DNA of 35,564 nucleotides from NCBI GenBank assembly GCA_947165045.1, contig CAMUYW010000032.1, forward strand, positions 1 through 35,564, read 5' to 3'. A program made the position numbers and the translations under genes. The stretch's first letter is position 1. The number at the start of each line of letters is the position of its first letter. Below the pieces are notes generated by a model. That model worked only from the letters and a program-made list of their open reading frames with translations, was not told where the DNA came from and did not search any database. The stretch is from an uncultured Fibrobacter sp. (lineage in GTDB: Bacteria; Fibrobacterota; Fibrobacteria; Fibrobacterales; Fibrobacteraceae). Positions 22,955 to 32,100 of the stretch are shown one piece after another.

Positions 22955-24292
22955 ATGTTTGAGAATAATAAGTTACAAGAGCTCACGGCTCGTCAAAAAG
23001 AAATACTGGCGCTATTGCAAAAAGGCCTTACGAATAACGAAATATGCAAGACGCTTGGAATTTCAGCCAATACTGTTAAAGTTCATCTTGCGAATATTTT
23101 TAAAATCCTTGAAGTTACAAATAGAACGGAAGCGGTCTCTGCCGGACTCCTACAAAAAAACGAAGACGAACCAAGCATAAAAGACGTAACGCTAATATTC
23201 CATACAAAAGGGAAAATTCCAGAAAACTCCAAGGCTTACAGTCTATACTTATCAATCATTGAAGCGATCCACCAATACCACATATTCCGAATCACGGAAG
23301 CCTCCGAAAGCGAAACAGAACCCAGTTTTCAAATAGAGATTTCTTCACCGGACGACCGCTTCGACTCATTACACATATCGACCAAGATTGGCAATTCGCA
23401 CGAAATTCTTTGGACAAACTCCATCAAAATAACATCCGAAGAAATCCAAATCCAAGCCCAAAAGTCCGCCATTCTGTTGTTCAGAAACATGCTTCTGGCA
23501 TCGGCAAAACTGAAATACACATCCCAGAGTCCCATTCCCTACTGGTGGTACGCCTCGGCTTATTCTTACACCAAGCTCGAAAATCGAAGCGAGGATTCCT
23601 TCAAGATTTGCCAAAAAATGTTGGAAACCATCATTACGGACGATGCCTATAACGAATTTGCCCTCTACACGCTTGCAACTTCGTACTACATTGCCTTTTT
23701 CGAAAAATGGGGAAATCCGCAAGAAATTTTAGACAAACTCGGCAAATTCGCTCAAAAAGCCATGTATAATGCCCCATATTCCATCTATTCACAGATGATT
23801 ATGGCTCTTTATAATATTACAATCGGCAACAAGAGCGAAGCTATCGCCTACCTCAGGCAAGTTATCGAAGCAAACCCGCAAATTGTCATTGCTCGTACGA
23901 TTCTCACACAAATTTACATGCTAACCGGTCAAGACAAGCTCGCCATGGAACTTGTTGACGATTGCATGAAGAACATCCCGGAATCAGCACTCCAGCCCAC
24001 GTTCCAGGCAAAAACGTTCATTTTGCTGTTGCAAGGTAAATTCGAGGAATGCAAGAACTTCGCAAACCAGATTCTGCTTTTCAACCCTAAAGCCATGGCT
24101 GTGCGCCTGTGCGCTATCGCATGCTGCAATATCAGAGGTGAATTGGCTGAAAGCGAAGAGCATATCAAAAAACTATTCGAATACACGCCAAATTTGACAC
24201 AAAACGATGTGGAACAACTGATGAAAGGCGTTTCCGAAGAAAAGAAAGCCTTCTTGAGGAAGTGTCTACAGAACATTTTTGCTGCCAAATAG
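22955..24292 (+). CDS. LuxR-type HTH regulator with TPR-like C-terminal half
   Basis: A 445-aa protein. Residues 8-65 are a clear LuxR/GerE helix-turn-helix (LTARQKEILALLQKGLTNNE, then ISANTVKVHLANIFKIL). Residues 75-180 look like the TolB-like segment that follows the DNA-binding domain in CadC-type regulators (starting VTLIFHTKG). Residues 195-435 are helical TPR-like repeats (YNEFALYTLATSYY, AIAYLRQVIEANP and similar). Placing LuxR HTH at the N-terminus is the reverse of most LuxR proteins. No receiver or ligand domain is recognised, so the TPR part may sense or bind a protein. It lies 114 bases upstream of the NlpC/P60-like gene on the same strand and could control it or the divergent minus-strand genes. 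Confidence 0.82.
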   Translation: MFENNKLQELTARQKEILALLQKGLTNNEICKTLGISANTVKVHLANIFKILEVTNRTEAVSAGLLQKNEDEPSIKDVTLIFHTKGKIPENSKAYSLYLSIIEAIHQYHIFRITEASESETEPSFQIEISSPDDRFDSLHISTKIGNSHEILWTNSIKITSEEIQIQAQKSAILLFRNMLLASAKLKYTSQSPIPYWWYASAYSYTKLENRSEDSFKICQKMLETIITDDAYNEFALYTLATSYYIAFFEKWGNPQEILDKLGKFAQKAMYNAPYSIYSQMIMALYNITIGNKSEAIAYLRQVIEANPQIVIARTILTQIYMLTGQDKLAMELVDDCMKNIPESALQPTFQAKTFILLLQGKFEECKNFANQILLFNPKAMAVRLCAIACCNIRGELAESEEHIKKLFEYTPNLTQNDVEQLMKGVSEEKKAFLRKCLQNIFAAK

Positions 24293-24373
24293 ACCTTTTT
24301 TAGCCTTTTTCCACCATTTTTAATACTAAAAATAGCCCAAATGGGTTATTGTCTAGCATACCTACGCATTCTA

Positions 24374-24403
24374 TTTTTATCTCCGTCAACGTGGAGATAA
24401 AAA
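24374..24403 (+). promoter_or_regulatory. Hairpin masking the ribosome binding site of the NlpC/P60-like gene
   Basis: TTTTTATCTCC and GGAGATAAAAA form a perfect 11-bp stem with an 8-base loop. The right arm contains the GGAG Shine-Dalgarno sequence (24393-24396) ten bases before the ATG. In the folded state initiation would be blocked, so translation of the next gene is probably controlled by temperature, a factor, or an upstream transcript. Confidence 0.7.
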
Positions 24404-24406
24404 AGA

Positions 24407-25405
24407 ATGACAGATCAAAACAAACCCTATTTGCAAGATTTGCCGCAAAATGAGGAAAAGTCTGTCGAGCTTAAAGACATCAAGCCCGGCGACATTCTCA
24501 TTTTCGAAGGCGATGACAGCATTGTTTCTGACCTGATCAAGCTTTTTACAAAATCCACGGTGACTCATAGCGCGATTTTTGTGCAAAACGGAGAAAAAGC
24601 GGCCTTTGCAGATTCCGGAGAGTGCGGAATACAAAAGCATTGGGTCACCAGTTTTTCCTGTGCACGCGGAGTCCATGTTCGTCGCTTGACCAAAAAAGGA
24701 GGGTTCGGCAACGACTACGATAAGATTGTGGCGCCAGTAATCAATGTCGCTAACGATTACATCAAACAGGGACTCCCCTATCCTTATAATGACCTCGTTT
24801 TACTCGCGATGATTCTTATTTACAAGAACGTTTCTCAAAACAATCTCAAACAGACAAACGTCATTCATTTTTTAAGGTTCATCGCAGCAAAACTCAAGAC
24901 GGCCATTAACAAAAAAATGCACAAAGGTACACATTCGATGGTCAGTTCATCATTTGTTTACCAGTGCTTCCTGGATGCGTCCCAAAGCAATCCAGACTTA
25001 AAGCTCAAAGTAGAAAACAGCGATATCCAACCGATAAAGGCCAAACGTTCCGCAACATTATTGGACCTTTATGCCGAACACGCCGAAGAATACAACTACA
25101 ATACAAAATCTTTTGCCAAATCAAAGTTCGAGCCCTCAACGGATTCTATTGATGAAGTGCTAAAAGAGCTAGTCGATAAGGAAAACGAAAACCATATCGG
25201 CCTTACCATGGGAAACGCACTCAGTCACGCGATTGAAGAATTTTTGAAAGTGCTCATGAACGCATGCGGAATCGTAGTCCATAGCGTTCAGGAATTGATT
25301 GAAAAAGCAAGGTTGCAACAAGCTTTGTTTATCACACCAAACGACTTATATTGCCACACAACAAATACGGAAAGTGTAGGCGTAATACACCTCAAGAAGG
25401 CCTAA
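24407..25405 (+). CDS. YiiX/YebB-type permuted NlpC/P60-like protein
   Basis: A 332-aa protein with a YiiX/DUF830-like domain at about 20-195. KPGDILIFEGDDSIVSDLIK is the typical opening, and STVTHSAIFV gives the predicted catalytic His54. The late motif SMVSSSFVYQCF (177-188) is where relatives have a nucleophile Cys (as in ICSSFVY); here that place is Ser180, although Cys187 is close. The domain may therefore be inactive, use Cys187, or act as a Ser enzyme. Members of this fold cut or transfer amide bonds in peptidoglycan or lipids. No signal peptide is seen. The C-terminal 120 residues are unrecognised and mostly helical. Initiation appears controlled by a hairpin over the ribosome binding site, and a strong terminator follows. 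Confidence 0.72.
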   Translation: MTDQNKPYLQDLPQNEEKSVELKDIKPGDILIFEGDDSIVSDLIKLFTKSTVTHSAIFVQNGEKAAFADSGECGIQKHWVTSFSCARGVHVRRLTKKGGFGNDYDKIVAPVINVANDYIKQGLPYPYNDLVLLAMILIYKNVSQNNLKQTNVIHFLRFIAAKLKTAINKKMHKGTHSMVSSSFVYQCFLDASQSNPDLKLKVENSDIQPIKAKRSATLLDLYAEHAEEYNYNTKSFAKSKFEPSTDSIDEVLKELVDKENENHIGLTMGNALSHAIEEFLKVLMNACGIVVHSVQELIEKARLQQALFITPNDLYCHTTNTESVGVIHLKKA

Positions 25406-25431
25406 AACTAAAGTTTACCTCAAACATAGTG

Positions 25432-25489
25432 CTGCAAGAGCTTAAATAGGAAAATCCCTCTCTATTTACGGCTCTTGCAGTATTTTTTT
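25432..25489 (+). terminator. Terminator of the NlpC/P60-like gene
   Basis: CTGCAAGAGC and GCTCTTGCAG form a perfect 10-bp stem, extended inward by TAAATAG/CTATTTA, with a 12-base loop and then TATTTTTTT. It lies between two convergent genes. Confidence 0.92.
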
Positions 25490-25492
25490 GCG

Positions 25493-26821
25493 TTATGCGC
25501 TCACGCTGAGTTCGCTCACGGCGAGGGCGGGAACCTTGTAGCTTGCAAACGGGTCGCGGTATTCGTTACCGACCGCCACAATGTTCTTGATAATGTCGAA
25601 GAAGTTTCCGCTGAGCGTCACGCCGTCAACCGGATGCTGGATAGCACCATTTTCGCACCAGAAGCCATGTGCTCCAATGCTGAGTTCCCCGCTCACGGAA
25701 TTGCAGCCGGAATTTCCTTCCAAACGCACCACGAGCAAGCATTTCGGGAAGAGCTTGAGGAGTTCCGCAGTCGTCATTGTTCCGGGCGGCACGAGCAAAT
25801 TGTAGAAGCTTGTAGACATCTTGCTGCCAAAGCTACGCGCACCGCTACCGGTCGTTTCGCATTTGGCCTTGGATGCTGTTTCGAGGTTGTAAAGTGCAGA
25901 ATTAAACACGCCGTTTTCGACGACCTTGACACGTTTGGTGACGCAGCCTTCGGAATCGAAATAGAACTTGTGTTCGAACATTTCGCCAACCGGATCGTTC
26001 CACAACGAGAACACATCGCTTGCAATCTTTTCGCCTTCCTTGCCATCGAGGCGGGATTGGCCCTTCTGCATGGTTTCAGCGAAAAACGGCTGGTTGTACA
26101 TGCCGAGGAAACGCGCCGAGATGCGTTCCGAAAGAATCACCGGAATCTTGCCACCTTCGATTTTCTTGGCGCCAAAAAGTTCGGTAGCGTATTCAGCGGT
26201 CTTGCTCGCGATTTCTTCGACTGAAAATTCATTCCAGTCGCGGCCATTTTTTACAAAATTGCCCAATTTCTTGATGCCATCGCGGCTGGCGACAGCACCT
26301 GCACCTGCCGAAGCACAGTTCGAACGAGCCTCGTAGAAAAGCCCCGTGTTGTTCGCAACGATGGAATAATCGTGTTCGATATCGCCGCCGAGATACGGGA
26401 TATTCTCGATTTCCTTCGATTTTGCAAACGTAGCCTTTTCTAGTTCGATGCAGAAATCCTTCATGGTCGCAAGGTCGAGCGATTCGAGCGCCGGATTGTA
26501 ATTCGGTTCGTCCTTCGGGAGTTCTACCGCTTTCGGGAGCGTAATATCGATTTTTTCGGTCCATTGCGTATGGCAAAGAGCGTCCTTAAGCGTCTGGCGG
26601 AGAGCATCATCCGTCAAGCGTTCCGTGTGCGCATAACCTGGGCGACCATCCTTAATGACTCGGACTCCAAGCCCGACGGAATCAGAAATTTCCGTATTCT
26701 GCACTTGTCCCTGAAAAACCGAAAGGCCTTCGGAATGGGAGTTAGAAGCAATAACATCAAACTGGTCGGCTTCGCCCTTGGCGAGGTCACACATAAAAGA
26801 AACAGCGTCTTTAATATTCAT
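25493..26821 (-). CDS. pmbA: PmbA-like member of the TldD/PmbA protease family
   Basis: A 442-aa protein of the usual PmbA length. It has the N-terminal strand-rich region with SVGLGVRVIKDGRPGYAHTE and the C-terminal body with LEGNSGCNSVSGELSIGAHG and GNFFDIIKNI. These are standard TldD/PmbA elements. The HExxxH zinc motif of the TldD partner is absent, so this is the PmbA-type subunit. In E. coli, TldD and PmbA form a complex that degrades unfolded peptides and trims microcin B17 and CcdA. No tldD gene is in the window. Whether it acts on peptides of the radical SAM locus 8 kb away is unknown, but the family's link with RiPP processing makes it worth noting. Confidence 0.9.
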   Translation of the reverse strand: MNIKDAVSFMCDLAKGEADQFDVIASNSHSEGLSVFQGQVQNTEISDSVGLGVRVIKDGRPGYAHTERLTDDALRQTLKDALCHTQWTEKIDITLPKAVELPKDEPNYNPALESLDLATMKDFCIELEKATFAKSKEIENIPYLGGDIEHDYSIVANNTGLFYEARSNCASAGAGAVASRDGIKKLGNFVKNGRDWNEFSVEEIASKTAEYATELFGAKKIEGGKIPVILSERISARFLGMYNQPFFAETMQKGQSRLDGKEGEKIASDVFSLWNDPVGEMFEHKFYFDSEGCVTKRVKVVENGVFNSALYNLETASKAKCETTGSGARSFGSKMSTSFYNLLVPPGTMTTAELLKLFPKCLLVVRLEGNSGCNSVSGELSIGAHGFWCENGAIQHPVDGVTLSGNFFDIIKNIVAVGNEYRDPFASYKVPALAVSELSVSA

Positions 26822-26838
26822 ATCGCAAGTATAATAAT

Positions 26839-27075
26839 TTATCGAGATGCGCGGCTTTTGCGTTCGAGCATTTTCCAGTAGGCAGCGGGGCTGCCGGTCA
26901 CGGATTCGAGCGCGTTCGCAATTTCGGTTGAGATGCTGATTTCACCGGCAATGAGCTGTTCGAGCATTTCTACAGAAACGCCCACCCTGCGGGCAAATTC
27001 CGGCTTGTCGATTTTAAGCCATTCAATTCCTTCGAGAATCGCCTGTCCCGGCGTCGGGGTTGCATGTCTTGGCAT
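26839..27075 (-). CDS. HigA-type antitoxin-like HTH protein, orphan
   Basis: A 78-aa protein with the HigA/VapI pattern: PTPGQAILEGIEWL at the start, then an HTH (KPEFARRVGVSVEMLEQLI), an IS(I/T)EIANALESVTG helix and AAYWKML. HigA antitoxins normally have a HigB/RelE toxin gene just upstream, but here the upstream neighbour is an AlgJ-like gene and the downstream one is pmbA, with 17 bases between. It may be a leftover of a toxin-antitoxin pair or a recruited regulator. Its own ATG has no obvious ribosome binding site. Confidence 0.8.
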   Translation of the reverse strand: MPRHATPTPGQAILEGIEWLKIDKPEFARRVGVSVEMLEQLIAGEISISTEIANALESVTGSPAAYWKMLERKSRASR

Positions 27076-27112
27076 TTTTAGGTTTTAGGTAATAGGTTAT
27101 AGGGGTTAGGGA
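27076..27112. repeat. Degenerate TTAGG-like repeats between two minus-strand genes
   Basis: The 37-base gap is built almost only from TAGGTT, TTAGGT, ATAGG and GGTTAGGG variants. Low-complexity spacers of this sort can arise by slippage. No coding or regulatory signal was recognised in it. Confidence 0.5.
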
Positions 27113-28882
27113 TTAAAACTCCACCGTCTTCCAGCCTTCGGCGCCGAAGCGGAGGTCGCGTTCGACGAATTCCCAGATGAGGAGTTTTTTGCCCTTGAGC
27201 ACGCTCGCCTTGCGGGCTAGCTTTTCGCGCACCAGAGTGGAGGCGCCGCCATCGCTCACGATGGATGCGACCGGACGGTTTACATTCTTTGCAAAATGAG
27301 CAATCCAACCGGCGTTCACGGGGGAATCGGTCTGGTAAATGCGGCTAAAGCTGTCACCGAGAATCAAGATTTCGGACTTGCGGAAATCGTCCTTGAATGG
27401 AGTTGTGGTTGTATCGTACTTCGTATTTTTAAATGCACAAGCAGTCTGACTCGTCAAAAGGCAGAAAACATCGGACGTTTTCACCTTCATACATTCCTTA
27501 TATGCGGAATCAACACAAATAGAATCAGCCAAAGGATCCCTTTCAAGTTCCTTGATATTCTGCTGAGAAACTACATGTCCCGTCACCTTTTGCATCTTGA
27601 ATACTCCGAACTTGTTGAGTCCACTCATTTCGCCGACGTCGCCCATGCGATTTGCCACAGAATCCTTCGCAATAAAACTGAAAGGAGGCTTACAGTCATC
27701 GCACTCACTGAGTGCCTTTAGCTTAATTTTTCCGTCAGATTCTAAGCGGTTCACGGCAGCGGCGATTTCAGCAGCGGCAAGTTCAGCACCGCGTGGAGTC
27801 CAGTGCGTATCGTCATTCAGATACAGCGGACCTTCGACAGCATCGCGGGACTTTGCAGCCAACAGCGGCGTATATAAATCTACCGTGTTGAAGCCAGCTC
27901 GGGTAAGCGAATCGAGAATTTTCTTGCCATGCGACTGAAGCCCGATAGAGTTCGCATGGCCCGCGGCATTCCCAGCAGCAGCGGCATCGCGACTTGCATC
28001 CGAATCACCACCAGTCAATCGTTCCGGGTAAATGCTCGGCTTGCCCGGTGTAATCACCACCAAGAGTTCCACACCCTTCGCCTTGAGCTGGTCGCGGAAC
28101 TTTTCAATCGCCTTCACTGGGTTGTCAAGCTTTGCGCTGCGCAAATCAAGCGGAGACGGTTGCACCAAAAATTCTACATCCTGGCGGTAGAAAAGCCAAC
28201 GGTCCGAAGCCATCGTCGTATCGCGACCGCACGACTTGCCTATGCACTTGCCAGCCGCTCCAAGCACCACCTTTTCGCCCGGATCATTAAAGATTTTCCA
28301 CACCGCAAGTTGATACTTTGGTCGTAATGCGAGCACAATTGCACTTTCATCGTCAATCTTATTTTCGAACGCTCTTAAATAGCGGCTAGTCCAAACGCCA
28401 TAATGCTTTACATCCAGGAAAGCACGCCAAAGCGACACATGGTTAAGTTCTGCCACGAGCGACTTCACGCAAGAATCGGCATGTTTAAACGATTCCGGTT
28501 CATCTTCGAGCTTCGCCAAAAGCGTATCAGCGAGTTTCAGATTCTTATAGCGGGTCTCGCTAGAATCGAGTTCGGCATACGTGTTCACCGTCAGTACCGC
28601 AGCTTCCAAATCCGAAAGCGCAGACACAACCGGCTCCAAGGCTTCGGATGTTTCACCGCCAGCAGCAATCGATTCACGAGCAGCACGCCACTTGGCATCG
28701 AGCGAATCCGCCAACGCGGCCACCTTCTTCTCGCGCACGATAGGTGTATAGACCACATCTTTGAAAATATCAAACGGCTGGAAGCGCTTTTCGCCACGCA
28801 AGTCGGCTACAGCCTGCACGCCAAACGGGAGCAGCAAAAGCACTGAAAAGATGATTACGGATATTAAATATTTCTTATTCAC
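27113..28882 (-). CDS. AlgJ/AlgX-like SGNH O-acetyltransferase-type protein
   Basis: A 589-aa protein with an N-terminal membrane helix (about 5-25, MNKKYLISVIIFSVLLLLPF). The C-terminal SGNH fold shows LLVVITPGKPSIYPE (about 273-287), the DTHW motif (358-361, LNDDTHWTPRGAELAA) and the catalytic Ser block ILILGDSFSRIY (505-516). AlgJ and AlgX transfer acetyl groups onto exported polysaccharides, together with an MBOAT partner such as AlgI. No MBOAT gene is nearby, so the acetyl donor protein must be elsewhere or the protein may act otherwise. Residues 50-230 are a family-specific insert with an early coiled-coil-like part. The start is GTG at 28882 with no visible ribosome binding site. Confidence 0.82.
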   Translation of the reverse strand: MNKKYLISVIIFSVLLLLPFGVQAVADLRGEKRFQPFDIFKDVVYTPIVREKKVAALADSLDAKWRAARESIAAGGETSEALEPVVSALSDLEAAVLTVNTYAELDSSETRYKNLKLADTLLAKLEDEPESFKHADSCVKSLVAELNHVSLWRAFLDVKHYGVWTSRYLRAFENKIDDESAIVLALRPKYQLAVWKIFNDPGEKVVLGAAGKCIGKSCGRDTTMASDRWLFYRQDVEFLVQPSPLDLRSAKLDNPVKAIEKFRDQLKAKGVELLVVITPGKPSIYPERLTGGDSDASRDAAAAGNAAGHANSIGLQSHGKKILDSLTRAGFNTVDLYTPLLAAKSRDAVEGPLYLNDDTHWTPRGAELAAAEIAAAVNRLESDGKIKLKALSECDDCKPPFSFIAKDSVANRMGDVGEMSGLNKFGVFKMQKVTGHVVSQQNIKELERDPLADSICVDSAYKECMKVKTSDVFCLLTSQTACAFKNTKYDTTTTPFKDDFRKSEILILGDSFSRIYQTDSPVNAGWIAHFAKNVNRPVASIVSDGGASTLVREKLARKASVLKGKKLLIWEFVERDLRFGAEGWKTVEF

Positions 28883-28933
28883 GTGGAATAATATAGCAAC
28901 AATATTACATGGGCCTTTCGATTATGAATTTAT

Positions 28934-28958
28934 GGATCCTCGCCTACGCGAGGATGAC
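28934..28958. repeat. GGATCCTCGC...GCGAGGATGAC hairpin repeat
   Basis: ATCCTCGC and GCGAGGAT form an 8-bp stem around CTAC, ending in GATGAC. It belongs to the same dispersed family as 7036-7122 and 33603-33686. The rest of the 251-base gap before the next gene is AT-rich and holds the promoter region of the large activase gene; nothing else was recognised. Confidence 0.7.
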
Positions 28959-29133
28959 ACGCAAAATTCTGATAATGACTTTACGGATTCCCTACGCTTC
29001 GCTCCGAGAATGACTGCACCGAAGAATACAAAAATCAATCAACAGTCCAATAATCGTCGAAATTCCGCGTTTTATCGATATGTTTTAAATCTTACTTTTG
29101 AAAAACACAAAAAAAAACTAAATTTGGCACACT

Positions 29134-32100
29134 ATGAATACTTCATTGAACGATTTATGGGTCGGAGTCGACGTTGGCTCCACCACTGTGAAAATTGCTG
29201 TAGTCGATCCTGAGACATCTAAACTTTTACACTATACGTATCAGCGCCATAACGCCATGCAGGCGAAGAAGGTCCACGAAGTCCTTCGCGAAGCACACGC
29301 CCTTTTCCCGGGCAAGAATTTTAGAGTCACTTTCTGCGGTAGCGGTGGTCAGCCGTTCGCCGAAGCCACTCACGCATTCTTTGTACAAGAAGTCGTTGCC
29401 AATGCACTAGCTGTGCGTGCTACCTACCCAGAATCTAGAGTCGCTATTGAACTCGGTGGCCAAGACGCCAAGGTCGTATTCTTTGAAAAAGACAAAACGA
29501 CGGGCAAGCTCATAGCCTCCGACATGCGCATGAACGGTGTCTGCGCCGGTGGTACAGGCGCATTTATCGACCAAGTCGCAGAACTCCTCCGTATCAAGAC
29601 CGAAGTATTCGAAAGCTACGCCAAGCGCGGCCAAAAGGTCTATGAAATCTCGGGCCGTTGCGGTGTGTTCGCCAAGACGGACATCCAGCCGATGCTCAAC
29701 AACGGTATCGCCAAGGAAGATATCGCCCTTTCGAGCTTCCACGCCATTGCAAAACAGACCATCGGTGGTCTTGCTCAGGGTATGGAAATCAAGCCGCCGG
29801 TCATTTTCGAAGGTGGCCCGCTCACGTTCAACCCGACTCTCGTGAAGGCGTTCAAGGAACGTTTGGGCATTTCTGACGAACAAGCGATTGTCCCGGAACA
29901 CTCCGAAGTGCTCGTGGCCATGGGTGCCGCTCTCGCTAACGGTTCCATGTTCGCAAACCAGGAATGCATGTACCGCGAAGAAGGCTCGCTCGACGCACTC
30001 GTTCATTTTAACGAAATTCGCCAAGCCGAAAACAAGGCAAAGGCAGCCTCCGACCTGTTCTTCCAGAACGAAGCCGAATACAAGCTGTTCCTCGAAGAAC
30101 ACAAGATGGCAGACAACCATTATCCGCAGCCGGCCTCCGGCACGACCATCAACGCTTACTTGGGCATTGACGCCGGTTCCACGACCACGAAGTTCGTGCT
30201 CATCGATGAAAACGAAAAGGTCATCGACGGTTTCTATGCCAGCAACGATGGTGAACCGCTCGCCGTTTTGAAACGCGCCATGGTGGACCTCGCCGACCGC
30301 TACGAAGAATACGGCGTAAAGCTCAATATTTTAGGCGTGGGTACAACCGGTTACGGTGAACAGCTTTTTGCGAAGGCCGTCCACGCCGACTACCACACGG
30401 TGGAAACCGTTGCTCACGCAAACGCTGCCCAGCGCCTCTGCCCCGACGTCTCGTTCATCTTGGACATCGGCGGTCAAGACATGAAGGCCATCTCCGTGCA
30501 AGACGGAGTCGTCACGGGTATCATCCTCAACGAAGCCTGTTCCTCGGGTTGCGGTTCGTTCATCGAAACGTACGCTCGCAGCCTCGGCATCCCGATGGAA
30601 AAGATTGCCGACATGGCATTCAACTCCAAGAGTCCGTCGCAGCTCGGTTCCCGTTGTACCGTGTTCATGAACAGTTCCATCATCACGGAACAGCGTGACG
30701 GTAAGCAGCCCGAAGACATCATCGCAGGTATTTGCCGCTCCATCATCAATAACGTTTTCACGAAGGTCATCCGCATTCGCAACCTGAACACGCTCGGCAA
30801 AAAAGTCGTCGTGCAGGGCGGTACGTTCAAGAACAACGCCGTTCTCCGCGCCTTCGAACAGTACACGGGCCTCAAGGCCATCCGTCCGGAACGCCCGGGC
30901 GAAATGGGCGCTATCGGTATCGCTCTCCTCACGAAGAAGTTCATGGAAGAAAAGCGTGCCGCCGATCCGAACGTGCAGAGCAAGTTCATCGGCCTCGAAG
31001 CCATGCGCACCTTCAGCTGGCACAACCAGCCGGGTCAACTTTGCCAGTACTGCACCAACCATTGCTCCCGCACGATCGTCACTTTCAGTGACGGCCAGAG
31101 CTTTGTGACGGGCAACCGCTGCGAACGCGGCGAAGTCACCGCCGACCCGAACGATCCGGCAACCAAGAAGCTCATCGCCGAAATCAACAAGAAGATGCAG
31201 GCCGTGCCCGACATGATTAAGCGCACGAACCAGCTCTTGGTCAAGGACTACGCTCCGCAAATTCTCTTGCCGCAAAACGGAAAGACCATCGGTATTCCGC
31301 GCGTGCTCGAATTCTGGAACAGCCTCCCCTACTGGAAGGCATTCTTCACCGCCCTCGGCTACACGGTCGTTATCAGCCGCCAGAGCGATTACAAGATGTT
31401 CGAAGAAGGTCTCCACAGCGTGCCTTCTGACACGGTCTGCTTCCCGGCCAAGCTCGTTCACGGACACGTGCTCAGCCTCATCGAAAAGAAGGTCGATCGC
31501 ATTTTCTTCCCGATGATGATTTCCTTGCCGAGTGACCACACCAAGTTTAACGCCACGACGGTCTGCCCGGTTGTTCAAGGCTACCCGAACATTTGCCAAA
31601 ACACCGACGAGCCCGAAAAGAATTACGGCATTCCGATGGACCAGCCGATTTTCCACTGGGCAAACACGAAGCTCCGCAGAAGCCAGACTATCGACTGGTT
31701 CCACGACAACTGGAACATCGACCGCAAGACTTTGGACAAGGCCGTTACCGAAGGCGAAAAGGCGCTCAACAATTACCGCACCACGCTCCTCGAAGAAGGT
31801 CAAAAGATTCTCGACGACGTGAAGGCAAACGACAGTTTCGCCGTTGTGATTGCAGGCCGCCCGTACCATGCCGACTTGCTCATCAACCACAACATCGCAA
31901 GCCACTTTACTGCGATGGGTATTCCGGTGCTCACCACCGAATCGCTCCCGGGCGTTTACGACCAAGACGTTCCGAGCCATACCCGCGTAGAAATCAAGAA
32001 CACGTTCCACTTGCGTATGCTCGGTGCAACGATGATTGCTTCGAGAGACCCGCATGTTGAACTTGCCCAGATCGTGAGCTTCGGTTGCGGACACGACTCC

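Noticed and set aside
25475..26224. 249-codon plus-strand frame opposite the PmbA-like gene
   Set aside because: Shadow frame; the minus-strand protein is a full-length family match.
26839..27075. Complete toxin-antitoxin pair
   Set aside because: Only the HigA-like half is present; both flanking genes encode unrelated long proteins and no toxin frame was found on either strand.
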